DNA of 45,656 nt from a virus. The notes beneath the pieces were generated by a model. It was not told the origin of the DNA. It saw only the letters and a list, made by a program, of their open reading frames with translations, and did not search any database. Shown one piece after another: positions 14,530 to 21,062 of the stretch. The stretch covers positions 1 through 45,656 of the IMG/VR virus record IMGVR_UViG_3300010158_000116. One strand, given 5' to 3'. Each line of letters begins with the position of its first letter. The stretch's first letter is position 1. Both the position numbers and the translations under genes were made by a program.

Positions 14530-15014
14530 AGGCTCAGCACCTTGAAGGGCGCACGGACTTGGGCGGTGTGATACGCCGAGGCTTTGAGTGCGGTGGTAAT
14601 ACGGTCTTTGCCCGTCATAGTGGTTCCTTGCAGGGCGAACATTGCGGACATTGCCGATAAGCCTCCTGCGCCAATAGCCGTATAGTTCTCACGAAGTCGA
14701 ACTACCGAGAAATCATTTCCAATTACCCATACGCCCACAACACTAATTACCAAAATCGTTGTGTCGTTTTCGGCTTGCGACGAAGAATTGGATATCCACC
14801 AACTTTCAAGGTGGTCACGGAGTTTGTGAGGGTCGCCAATAAAAGAATCGTAGGCAATCTCCGCAAGACGGAACCCCCCAGAAGCACCCAGAAGGTAATC
14901 CTCAGCCTTCCAAACCTTGATTTCGGTCAGCGACACGCTGTCTTCGTCAAATGCGCCGGAATCTCCGCCAATCCACGCTTGCTTCTTGTCGTGCCAGCCA
15001 ACGATAACGGTCAT
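14526..15014 (-). CDS. Proteasome/HslV-like Ntn-hydrolase
   Basis: 162 residues that start MTVIVGWHDKKQAWIGGDSG. After removal of Met1 the N-terminal residue is Thr, and the Asp of GGDSG becomes Asp17, exactly as in HslV and proteasome beta subunits; Lys33 (EIKVW) fits the third catalytic residue. A central AIGAGG and a C-terminal RAPFKVL block also fit the family. No HslU-like unfoldase is seen in the window, so it may act alone, use a host ATPase, or have another role. Leaderless start with TATTCT 6 bases upstream, which would preserve an exact N-terminus. It is followed by the RusA gene with a 4-base overlap. Confidence 0.8.
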   Translation of the reverse strand: MTVIVGWHDKKQAWIGGDSGAFDEDSVSLTEIKVWKAEDYLLGASGGFRLAEIAYDSFIGDPHKLRDHLESWWISNSSSQAENDTTILVISVVGVWVIGNDFSVVRLRENYTAIGAGGLSAMSAMFALQGTTMTGKDRITTALKASAYHTAQVRAPFKVLSL

Positions 15015-15045
15015 AGGGCAAGAATACTAGACCCTAGTGAAATAT

Positions 15046-15564
15046 TTAGATTGAGCCTCGCATACTTGTTCCAAAATCGTTGATTTGACGCATTACAGAG
15101 CCCCAAGCACAGTTGTAGTGGCGACCTTCGATACTGCCGTCGGCGTTGCGGGCAAAGTCCTTTTTAGACGGAATCCAAGTGACCTTCACATAGGAGTCAG
15201 GCTTGCTCTCTCCCTCGGCTGGCTCGCTCATCTTTTTTGCACAAACTTTGCAAACAACCTTGTCTATGTCGGGCGAACCCGCTGCCAACTCGACAGTTTG
15301 AGCGTTGCGAAGTCGAAGTTTGGAAAACGCTGTCTTGATAGCGGCGAGCGTGTCGCCAACTTGAATCTTGTGCCACTCCGAGTTGAGGTTGGAACGGAAG
15401 ACACCGTTACGTCCAGCAACGTAGTCGTGGGTGTGAGCGTCGGGCATATGCTTACCCGCAATTTGGCTACTGCCAGCGGGGTAACGCCCCGAACCCGGCC
15501 CACCTTTAGTCAGCGGGAAGAAATGCTCGTTGATGAGATTTTCGGTGGAAAACGGGTTCGTCAT
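15046..15564 (-). CDS. Tagged protein with C-terminal Cys cluster
   Basis: 172 residues. Leader TNPFSTENLINEHFFPL, then KGGPGSGRY (20-28), then a HxH-containing stretch (DAHTHDY) and a C-terminal module with CKVCAKK and a later HYNCAW, likely a zinc site. The role is unknown. Leaderless start: TATCGT 7 bases before the ATG; the open frame upstream of it overlaps the neighbouring gene and lacks the tag leader. It precedes the HslV-like peptidase, which might process it, but that is speculation. Confidence 0.85.
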   Translation of the reverse strand: MTNPFSTENLINEHFFPLTKGGPGSGRYPAGSSQIAGKHMPDAHTHDYVAGRNGVFRSNLNSEWHKIQVGDTLAAIKTAFSKLRLRNAQTVELAAGSPDIDKVVCKVCAKKMSEPAEGESKPDSYVKVTWIPSKKDFARNADGSIEGRHYNCAWGSVMRQINDFGTSMRGSI

Positions 15565-15589
15565 ACTTGTAACGATACAACAGGGTTGG

Positions 15590-15817
15590 TTATTTTCCGT
15601 TCTTGATTTGGAAGATGACCGACGGGTACGGGCGTGGGTCGGCAATGTGTTTTTTCGCCCCTGCCTCCGCCGTGGGCTTGGTGAAAAACCGCTCTAGCCA
15701 CCCGCAAGAACACTTGGCTTCAAACATATTTCCAAACATTTGCGACTTGTAGTCCTCAACGGTTGCTGAGTGGTCATCATTCGCAAAAGCGGGAGCGGTC
15801 TTCTTCTTAGGGGGCAT
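15590..15817 (-). CDS. Hypothetical protein with CxC motif
   Basis: 75 residues from the ATG that overlaps the upstream stop (TAATG). It begins MPPKKKTAPAF and has EAKCSCGWLERFF followed by a helix ending in AGAKKHIAD, a pattern I recall from small actinophage proteins that may bind one metal via Cys and His. No function known. Confidence 0.75.
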   Translation of the reverse strand: MPPKKKTAPAFANDDHSATVEDYKSQMFGNMFEAKCSCGWLERFFTKPTAEAGAKKHIADPRPYPSVIFQIKNGK

Positions 15818-16155
15818 TAGATGTTGCGCTTGAACAATTCCCAGAACCGTGCGCCACGCTTGACGACAACAATCCATTGGTCGTAGCACATACGTCCCTC
15901 ACGATATCCCACACACTCCCAAATGGTTCCAATGGGCGTGTTCCACGAATCGGGCAAGTCGCAGTTGTGCGGGCTGTAAATAATTCGACCCGTGGGCGGT
16001 TGAGGGTGGTGGTGTTCTACCTCAGGAGACGGCTTAGTGAAATGTTTGCGGTAAGCCTCTTCGCTCATCTTGGGCGCAGAAACAACCCGCCACGGCAGGT
16101 TCTTGTTTTCGGCGTTCCATTTGTTTATAAAATTCTTGCGCTCTTCGTCGGACAT
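15817..16155 (-). CDS. Hypothetical protein
   Basis: 112 residues, with an EVEHHHPQPPTGR linker and a C-terminal part containing HNCDLPDSW, GTIWECVGYREG and WELFKRN. It is a compact beta-rich domain of a type frequent in small actinophage proteins, without assigned role. The start overlaps the upstream stop (TAATG). Confidence 0.8.
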   Translation of the reverse strand: MSDEERKNFINKWNAENKNLPWRVVSAPKMSEEAYRKHFTKPSPEVEHHHPQPPTGRIIYSPHNCDLPDSWNTPIGTIWECVGYREGRMCYDQWIVVVKRGARFWELFKRNI

Positions 16156-16298
16156 TACTTCCCCATAGCCTTGTGAGCCTCACGACGCTCTGCGTTTCGC
16201 CTGTGTAGTGAAGCACGGTTTACGGTTTGTATATTAGACCTGTGCTTGCGTAGGCGCAAGCGTGTTTCGAATCGAGCCAACTCACTGAAAAAAAACAT
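16155..16298 (-). CDS. Small basic protein, 47 residues
   Basis: The frame starts MFFFSELARFETRLRLRKHR and is very rich in Arg, Lys and His (about 16 of 47). The ATG has AAAGG 6 bases upstream, and its stop overlaps the next start (TAATG). The poly-Phe start is coded by a run of eight T, a spot prone to slippage or sequencing error. Probably nucleic-acid binding. Confidence 0.65.
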   Translation of the reverse strand: MFFFSELARFETRLRLRKHRSNIQTVNRASLHRRNAERREAHKAMGK

Positions 16299-16307
16299 CG
16301 GAAACCT

Positions 16308-16868
16308 TTAGGACTGAGGACGAATTGCAATCCACAATTGCGTGGGAGTAACAGTATAAATGTCGTCCCAATCAAAGTAGACACCGCCATATCGCAGTGC
16401 TTCCGCTGCAAGGGCTGAACAAATCCACGTTCCATTGCGTCGAACCGACAAAAACCAATCGGGGGTCAAAATGTCCGTGGCGATACACAGGTCGCTCAAA
16501 AGTCCATACGGTTTACCCACCTGAGCGTGAGCAAAGTCAGCCACCCTGTTTGGATTTACTTCCTTTGGCGGGTGAACAATATGAATTGACGCACCTGATT
16601 CAATTAGGTTGTGAAGGTTACTTACCACCACGCCCTTCAGGGTCGCTTGGGCAATCCAAATTTCGTTAGCAAGTTCCCCAACGCTTACCACAACAAAGGT
16701 GTGGTTCCACTCACACTCACGCCACTTTAATTTTTCACCGGCTCTAATCAAGCCACCAAGAACTCCGGTGGTGTGGGCAAATCCAATATCGCCAACTTTG
16801 ATTTCGCCTTCAGTGACGAGGCGGGGCATTTTTAGGGAAGCGGTCACGGGTAAGAGCCTACAAGTCAT
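16308..16868 (-). CDS. Permuted papain-like (NlpC/P60, YiiX-type) cysteine hydrolase
   Basis: 186 residues. The pattern of circularly permuted NlpC/P60 enzymes is present: KVGDIGF, then the histidine H56 in EWNHTFVVV, and later the catalytic cysteine C150 in GTWICSALAAEAL, with GKPYGLLSD between. Such enzymes hydrolyse amide or thioester bonds; some act on cell walls or lipids. This is the only cell-wall-hydrolase-like enzyme in the window, but it sits in the DNA-metabolism block, so a lysin role is uncertain. The ATG at 16868 overlaps the HNH stop (ATGA); a later ATG at 16829 lacks a ribosome site. Confidence 0.7.
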   Translation of the reverse strand: MTCRLLPVTASLKMPRLVTEGEIKVGDIGFAHTTGVLGGLIRAGEKLKWRECEWNHTFVVVSVGELANEIWIAQATLKGVVVSNLHNLIESGASIHIVHPPKEVNPNRVADFAHAQVGKPYGLLSDLCIATDILTPDWFLSVRRNGTWICSALAAEALRYGGVYFDWDDIYTVTPTQLWIAIRPQS

Positions 16869-17344
16869 TCCCAAGAATGTTTGGTAAGCCCTAAAGCGTG
16901 GGCTTCTTCGGGGTTGTCTTCAATCCAAGTGTTGTGGTGGTTGCAGACCAAAATGATTCCCGATACGTCAAGAAGGTTCTCGTCTGTGCGTCCAGCCCGT
17001 GCCCGTGAGAGGATTTCGTGTCCGTTCACTTCGCCCCAGCACATTGTTGGGAGAATGTCTCGAACTGAACATTTCCAATCCTCACGCCTGCCGAAATGCT
17101 CTTCGAGAGCGATACGGCGTTTCTTATTTACTTCTTTGCGTCTGTCGCTTATTGGCTTCAGGGCGGTGCGCTTCATCGTCGAAGTCTTGCGCTCTAACGG
17201 CTTGCGTTGCAGCGTTTTTGTTTGACGCTCAGAAGCCCGACAGGACTTGCACCGTGGCAAATACTTGTCGGGCTTGTCTTTGCGTTGAATGAACTCGGTT
17301 AGTGGCAGTATCTCCCGACACGACCCGCACCGCTTGTTGTCCAT
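16865..17344 (-). CDS. HNH endonuclease
   Basis: 159 residues. An N-terminal zinc site (C6xxC9 and C32xxC35, as in other HNH-linked zinc ribbons) is followed by a basic linker and the HNH fold: C92, C102, the GHEILSRARAG block with H109, the conserved N123 region, and LVCNHHNTWIEDNP with H136/H137. Metal-dependent DNA cutting or nicking; could be a stand-alone homing-type enzyme or serve replication. The start overlaps the stop of the micro-protein gene upstream (TAATG). Confidence 0.88.
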   Translation of the reverse strand: MDNKRCGSCREILPLTEFIQRKDKPDKYLPRCKSCRASERQTKTLQRKPLERKTSTMKRTALKPISDRRKEVNKKRRIALEEHFGRREDWKCSVRDILPTMCWGEVNGHEILSRARAGRTDENLLDVSGIILVCNHHNTWIEDNPEEAHALGLTKHSWE

Positions 17345-17439
17345 TAGTTGTCGTCTTTCAGGCGGAAGCAGTGGTTAATCACAGCGACTATCAGCACCAA
17401 GGCATTTATGCCCAGCCAAAAACAAACGACGTTGAACAA
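17344..17439 (-). CDS. Membrane micro-protein, 31 residues
   Basis: One membrane helix (CFWLGINALVLIVAVI) and a charged end (RLKDDN). It starts at a TTG that directly follows the stop of the upstream gene (TAATTG) and ends with a TAATG overlap into the HNH gene, filling the gap exactly. The TTG start is inferred from this packing. Confidence 0.5.
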   Translation of the reverse strand: MFNVVCFWLGINALVLIVAVINHCFRLKDDN

Positions 17440-18012
17440 TTACTGCAGAGTGTTGTTGGCGTTCGACAAGGCGTTCGACAGGTTCTCAATGTCTTTGCCA
17501 ACCGCCGAACTTGCGTCGATGAAGCCCTGCGTCACGTCGCCACCGTTCTGAATGTTCGAGATTGACGTAATGCCCTCAAACGAAAGCGTCTGAACATCGT
17601 TTGCCAATTGTTGAACTACCTGAGTGGTTGTCACGTCGGGCGAGATTGAGTCAGAGTCCAAGTTCGTAGCGTCCTGCCCCAGCGTTGCGAGGTCAGAGGT
17701 AGCCGCAGAAGCGTCGTTGTTGTTCAGGTCGGCAAGCGTGGTGGTGTAGTCCGAACGGAACTGCGAGAAAAGGGGCTGAAAGTTTGCTTTCCAATCAGAC
17801 CACTGCGACGAGAGGCTCTGCGTCGTAGGGGTGGTGTCCTGAGTCGAGGGCGTGTTGTTGCTATTTCCATTGTTGTTACCACCGCTCGCACCGGCGATAA
17901 TCAAAACCACCACAACGACGGCAACGCCAATAGCAATCTTGGCGTTCTTACTCAGGGTGTTCCAGCCCGACTTCGGTTCAGCCGTCGGGGTGGGGGTTGG
18001 GGTTGCTTCCAT
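17440..18012 (-). CDS. Membrane-anchored protein with Thr/Asn-rich exposed domain
   Basis: 190 residues. A short Pro/Thr-rich head is followed by one strong membrane helix (IAIGVAVVVVVLIIAGA, about 28-45), a low-complexity Gly/Asn/Thr linker, and a helical domain (LSSQWSDWKANFQPLFSQF onward) that would lie outside the membrane. This layout resembles host cell-envelope proteins; a role in superinfection exclusion or envelope modification is possible but not shown. Strong ribosome site AAGGAGGAA, with the promoter at 18059-18088. Confidence 0.75.
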   Translation of the reverse strand: MEATPTPTPTAEPKSGWNTLSKNAKIAIGVAVVVVVLIIAGASGGNNNGNSNNTPSTQDTTPTTQSLSSQWSDWKANFQPLFSQFRSDYTTTLADLNNNDASAATSDLATLGQDATNLDSDSISPDVTTTQVVQQLANDVQTLSFEGITSISNIQNGGDVTQGFIDASSAVGKDIENLSNALSNANNTLQ

Positions 18013-18032
18013 TGTCTGTTCCTCCTTGGGAA

Positions 18033-18569
18033 TCAGTCGCCTTGTGGCGCACTGAGAGACTCTACCACAGTTGATTTGAGAAGCGCAACATTTCCTGATT
18101 CAAGGGCAAATCCCTTGCTTGCGATAATTTGCTGGTCGGACTTGTTTTTGAGTTGTTCATACATTTTGTTGAACTGCGCTCGAACCGTCGTGATGTTATC
18201 CGTCTGGCAGATGTGCCAGTAACCCAATGCCTTGACGGTTTGACGAATCAAATCGTGCGACCAAGGGGGGCGAGCCTCAAACTGATAAACGCCGTAGCGT
18301 TCAGCCACGTCCTGCACTTCAACCCACGCCTCGGCCGGAGACGGGGCAAGAAATCCTTGTAACTCGGCGGACTTTTTGCGGAGAGCCGCCACACTCGGCG
18401 GACGTTCTTCGGTCAAAATCCATTGCGTCGCCGCTTTATGAATTACGGTGGCGGGAATGTCCTGCAGTGCCCTGTGAAATACCAGCACGGTTTCCTTGGG
18501 CGCACTCCACGACGGATATGCGCCTGCGATAATAGCCATCACCTCGGCTGTCTCTTGCGGTGTGGTCAC
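18033..18569 (-). CDS. Putative helicase loader / G39P-like replication protein
   Basis: 178 residues. The N-terminal helical domain (EVMAIIAGAYPSWSAPKETV, then FHRALQDIPATVIHKAATQW and RPPSVAALRKKSAEL) matches the pattern of loader-type proteins such as phage G39P, which deliver the replicative helicase to the origin. It follows the initiator gene with a GTGA overlap, the normal order for initiator and loader. No ATPase motif, which also fits G39P rather than DnaC. No replicative helicase is in the window. Confidence 0.6.
   Translation of the reverse strand: MTTPQETAEVMAIIAGAYPSWSAPKETVLVFHRALQDIPATVIHKAATQWILTEERPPSVAALRKKSAELQGFLAPSPAEAWVEVQDVAERYGVYQFEARPPWSHDLIRQTVKALGYWHICQTDNITTVRAQFNKMYEQLKNKSDQQIIASKGFALESGNVALLKSTVVESLSAPQGD
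18059..18088 (-). promoter_or_regulatory. Promoter: TTGCGC - 18 bp - TAGAGT
   Basis: Minus-strand -35 TTGCGC (18083-18088) and -10 TAGAGT (18059-18064) with CAACTGTGG before the -10 box; same spacing and near-identical -10 context as the promoter at 6659. It lies inside the end of the loader gene and drives the membrane-anchored protein. Confidence 0.65.
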
Positions 18570-19411
18570 TGAACTTCCTCCAAAAATTGTATGATTCCGC
18601 TAAAGCCCTTGGGCTGTGTCTTCTTGAAATCCTTTTCCGCCTGAAGACGAAGGCGGTCATACTGCTTACGCAACTTGGCGGGGCTGAGAATGTTAGCCCG
18701 CCAGAAATCGCTGGCTTGTGCCCAGCGAATCAGAACCTCGACCTCAACGGGGTCACGCTTGTCTATGCGAATGGTCTTCTCAATGTCTCGCACCCACGCC
18801 GCCGTAACCGTTGGGGGCTTACAGCCGTTCTCGACAATCAACGTGGCGAGCAGCGTCGCTAAACGGTGAGGCTCAACCCACTTGCCCGCAGTCAAATCGT
18901 TTGCGGTTAGTTCGTCGTCGTCAGGGTCATAAATCTCAGCCTCGACAACGACGAAAGAATCCGCCCCGAAGGGTGCGGCCTCCATTTCAGTTATTTCTAC
19001 TTCATCAGTATTTACTAATAAATCAGTTCTTACTATGTCTACGGGTTTGCCGTATACGGCTGAACCGTTTACGGTTTTACCGTATACGGTTTTGCCGACT
19101 ACGGTGGAATCGGAAATGTCGTGGACGATTCGTTCCATTTCACTAAACTCGCCACCTTCGCAGCGGGTCTGTTCCTGCGTGATGTAACCAGCCGTCTCTA
19201 GTTCGTTGAGGATTCGATAAACCTTCTCTCGACCAGCGGACGGCGATTCACTGATGAGGTGCTTTACGTTCACCTTCCAATGGTCGGGCTTGGATAGGAG
19301 ATAAACGAGAAGCCCACGGGCTTCCCAAGACAAGCGGGAATCGGTGATTGTCGGATTACTGACGATAGTGAAGTTCCTACGAAGGGCTGAGGGCGAACGA
19401 CGAATAGCCAC
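18566..19411 (-). CDS. Replication initiator protein with internal origin
   Basis: 281 residues. The N-terminal part is a winged helix (SWEARGLLVYLLSKPDHW, then GREKVYRILNELETAGYI), as in O/DnaD-type phage initiators. The middle (about 100-150) is a low-complexity linker whose coding DNA contains five 15-bp repeats, giving GKTVY/GKTVN/GSAVY/GKPVD units in the protein. The C-terminal part (WVRDIEKTIRIDKRDPVEVE, then FWRANILSPAKLRKQYDRLR) resembles the DnaD/replisome-organiser tail. The GTG start has AAAGGAGA upstream. The arrangement of initiator with origin inside and loader downstream mirrors the lambda O/P system. Confidence 0.75.
   Translation of the reverse strand: MAIRRSPSALRRNFTIVSNPTITDSRLSWEARGLLVYLLSKPDHWKVNVKHLISESPSAGREKVYRILNELETAGYITQEQTRCEGGEFSEMERIVHDISDSTVVGKTVYGKTVNGSAVYGKPVDIVRTDLLVNTDEVEITEMEAAPFGADSFVVVEAEIYDPDDDELTANDLTAGKWVEPHRLATLLATLIVENGCKPPTVTAAWVRDIEKTIRIDKRDPVEVEVLIRWAQASDFWRANILSPAKLRKQYDRLRLQAEKDFKKTQPKGFSGIIQFLEEVQ
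18985..19112. other. Predicted replication origin (iterons plus AT-rich region)
   Basis: Five tandem 15-bp units fill 19038-19112, and the neighbouring 18985-19037 is markedly AT-rich (long runs such as CAGTATTTACTAATAAATCA). This is the layout of the lambda origin, where the initiator binds the iterons and melts the adjacent AT-rich DNA. Prediction from sequence only. Confidence 0.6.
19038..19112. repeat. Five 15-bp iterons
   Basis: Units: TCTACGGGTTTGCCG, TATACGGCTGAACCG, TTTACGGTTTTACCG, TATACGGTTTTGCCG, ACTACGGTGGAATCG. TACGG is invariant and every unit ends in CG. Junctions create two CCGTATACGG palindromes. Confidence 0.85.
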
Positions 19412-19477
19412 GGTGTCTCCTTTCTGTGTAAGTGGAGTAGCACTCTACACTCAACTGTCGTCAAATGGGTGTAGACA

Positions 19478-19515
19478 CGAAAAGACCACCCCAGCATTTC
19501 TGCCAAGGCGGTCTT
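19478..19515 (-). terminator. Intrinsic terminator after the recombination ATPase
   Basis: Minus-strand stem AAGACCGCC/GGTGGTCTT (9 bp with one G-T pair), a 16-base loop with a smaller internal CAG/CTG pairing, then TTTTC. It separates the ATPase from the initiator transcription unit. Confidence 0.65.
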
Positions 19516-19533
19516 CTCCACTGCGGGTCTGCC

Positions 19534-20442
19534 CTACGAGGGAATGACCTCTTCGGCTTCGCCGTCCCCACCCTCAATGTAAGTCAGAAGGTCAATGACT
19601 TCCTGATAACGGGTTTCGGTGAGTTGCGCCACCTTCGGCAAGTTTGCCTCCGACCACGCCTTCTTCAACGCCGACTTAGTTTCGGGATTGAGGTTGGCAA
19701 TGCGGTTCTCGACAGCGTTGCGCTTGTTTGAGTCAAGCAACGGCTCGCCAGCGTTGAGCCACGTCGTGAACGTGTCCAATGCTTCCTGCGAGTTAGCCGG
19801 AGTAAAGGTGCGGTCAGCGAGAGCGACGCAACGGGTCTTTGATACGGAAGCACGGTGCTGAGCGTCAATGTCGAAGACGAGGGTGAACTCGTATTCGATA
19901 CCGTCACGCTGTTGCGGGGCGAGTCCGACTTTGCGAATTTCGGTCTTGCCCTTCTCGTTCTTGTCCATAGCCCACTCGGTCTTTGAGCGCATAGTGACGA
20001 CAATGTGCCCGTTGAACGAGAGCAGTGCGTCAATCATCTGCTGTTGAATCGGAGTGCCGACCGCCCACGCACGATACGAATTGTTGAGACGAGCGTTTGC
20101 TTCCTCAACAATTTCGAGAGTACCTCCCTTGCCCGACCAGAAGTGAGTAAGTGAGTCAATGACGACGACCGCATACTCTTCTTGCTCGGCAACACGAAGA
20201 ACCTCGACGAGACGCTGGGGGTTGTAGGGCGGTGAAAACGACAAGGTGTCGAAAGCAAACTTGTCTGCGTAGAGCGAAGCGGAACTGCGCTCGGTGTCTA
20301 TCACGGCAATCTTTCCGCCGTCAGCCAACTCGGTTGCCATTTGCAATGACCAATAGGTTTTGCCGGAACCGGACGGCCCGCTGAAAGCGACCCGTGCCTT
20401 TGCCTGCGACTTCTTTGCCTTGCTAAACAATGAACTACTCAT
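19534..20442 (-). CDS. Sak4/RecA-like phage ATPase (AAA_24)
   Basis: 302 residues. Walker A GPSGSGKT at 22-29, Walker B VVVIDS near 95, DTERS, and the conserved block VVTMRSKTEW place it in the phage nucleotide-binding AAA_24 family, which includes Sak4-type single-strand annealing or RecA-like recombinases. The C-terminal 70 residues are a helical tail. Very strong ribosome site (AGGAGG). It is divergently transcribed from the Gam-like gene, which suggests a joint recombination or end-protection module. Confidence 0.85.
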   Translation of the reverse strand: MSSSLFSKAKKSQAKARVAFSGPSGSGKTYWSLQMATELADGGKIAVIDTERSSASLYADKFAFDTLSFSPPYNPQRLVEVLRVAEQEEYAVVVIDSLTHFWSGKGGTLEIVEEANARLNNSYRAWAVGTPIQQQMIDALLSFNGHIVVTMRSKTEWAMDKNEKGKTEIRKVGLAPQQRDGIEYEFTLVFDIDAQHRASVSKTRCVALADRTFTPANSQEALDTFTTWLNAGEPLLDSNKRNAVENRIANLNPETKSALKKAWSEANLPKVAQLTETRYQEVIDLLTYIEGGDGEAEEVIPS

Positions 20443-20483
20443 TTTGAGCCTCCTGTATCTATCTGTCCTAATGTCCTGCGGTC

Positions 20484-20513
20484 AGTGTAGTGCGTAAACA
20501 CAACCCCCGTCAA
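20484..20513 (-). promoter_or_regulatory. Leftward promoter: TTGACG - 18 bp - TACACT
   Basis: Minus-strand -35 TTGACG (20508-20513) and -10 TACACT (20484-20489), with about 40 bases between the -10 box and the ATPase ATG, including AGGAGG. Close to consensus for a sigma70-type promoter. Confidence 0.7.
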
Positions 20514-20521
20514 GTCAAGAA

Positions 20522-20587
20522 ACCGTGGAACCCCCGTTTAGTAGTTTCCCTTGTACCGTGGAACCCCCGTTTAGTAGTTTCCCTTGT
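20522..20587. repeat. Perfect 33-bp tandem repeat
   Basis: Two identical 33-base units (20522-20554 and 20555-20587) in direct contact, each with GTGGAACCCCCG and TTAGTAGTTTCCC. They lie between two divergent promoters, so operator function is likely. Confidence 0.9.
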
Positions 20588-20598
20588 AATTACAGGGG
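20581..20598. promoter_or_regulatory. Candidate palindromic operator
   Basis: CCCTTGTAATTACAGGGG is an almost perfect 18-base palindrome overlapping the end of the second 33-bp repeat and lying about 24 bases upstream of the rightward -35 box. It could be a site for a dimeric repressor or activator. Confidence 0.45.
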
Positions 20599-20621
20599 TT
20601 TGAAGTTTCTTGTTCAATGAT

Positions 20622-20650
20622 TTGCAATCTTCACTCAACCATAGTAGAGT
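20622..20650 (+). promoter_or_regulatory. Rightward promoter: TTGCAA - 17 bp - TAGAGT
   Basis: -35 TTGCAA (20622-20627) and -10 TAGAGT (20645-20650) with optimal 17-bp spacing. It shares CTCAACC upstream of the -10 box with the minus-strand promoters. Confidence 0.7.
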
Positions 20651-20689
20651 TCACTACGTCACAACGACACGGACGCAAGGAGGAACCAA

Positions 20690-21037
20690 ATGTCCGAAGT
20701 AAAACAAGACACACTTCTCGAAGAAGTAACGCTTCGTGAGAAGGCTCAGTATGAAGGCAAGACGTTTGGCAGTCTTCGCTTGACCAACATCACTTTCGAA
20801 ATCTCGCTGAGCGAGAAAAACGATTGGGTCATCACCGCAAACGAATACAACGGCGAGGGCAGGTTCTTCGTCAGCGGATTCATCAGCGGTGATTCAGCGA
20901 AGTCGGCAATGGACGTGGCGATTGAGGTTATGGCGAATCCCCTGCTTACCAACGTCTACAACGTCGAGGCGCAGTTGCAAATGGGCTACGACCTATTGAG
21001 CGTAATTGCAGTGTCACACGACTCTGCAATCATTTAG
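20690..21037 (+). CDS. Hypothetical protein, first gene of the rightward unit
   Basis: 115 residues, predicted alpha/beta (FGSLRLTNITFEISLSEKND; FFVSGFISGDSAKSAMDVAI). No family recognised. Strong AGGAGG ribosome site; 25 bases separate it from the Gam-like gene, with which it is surely co-transcribed. It may be an accessory DNA-end or single-strand-DNA protein by context only. Confidence 0.8.
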   Translation: MSEVKQDTLLEEVTLREKAQYEGKTFGSLRLTNITFEISLSEKNDWVITANEYNGEGRFFVSGFISGDSAKSAMDVAIEVMANPLLTNVYNVEAQLQMGYDLLSVIAVSHDSAII

Positions 21038-21062
21038 TTTCAACAACAAGGAGAGAAAAACA

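Noticed and set aside
19038-19112. CRISPR or simple coding repeat explanation for the 15-bp units
   Set aside because: No spacers; position within the initiator linker and the adjacent AT-rich DNA fit an origin better, although a purely protein-level repeat is not excluded.
20522-20587. CRISPR-like repeat
   Set aside because: Only two units, directly adjacent with no spacer, and no cas genes.
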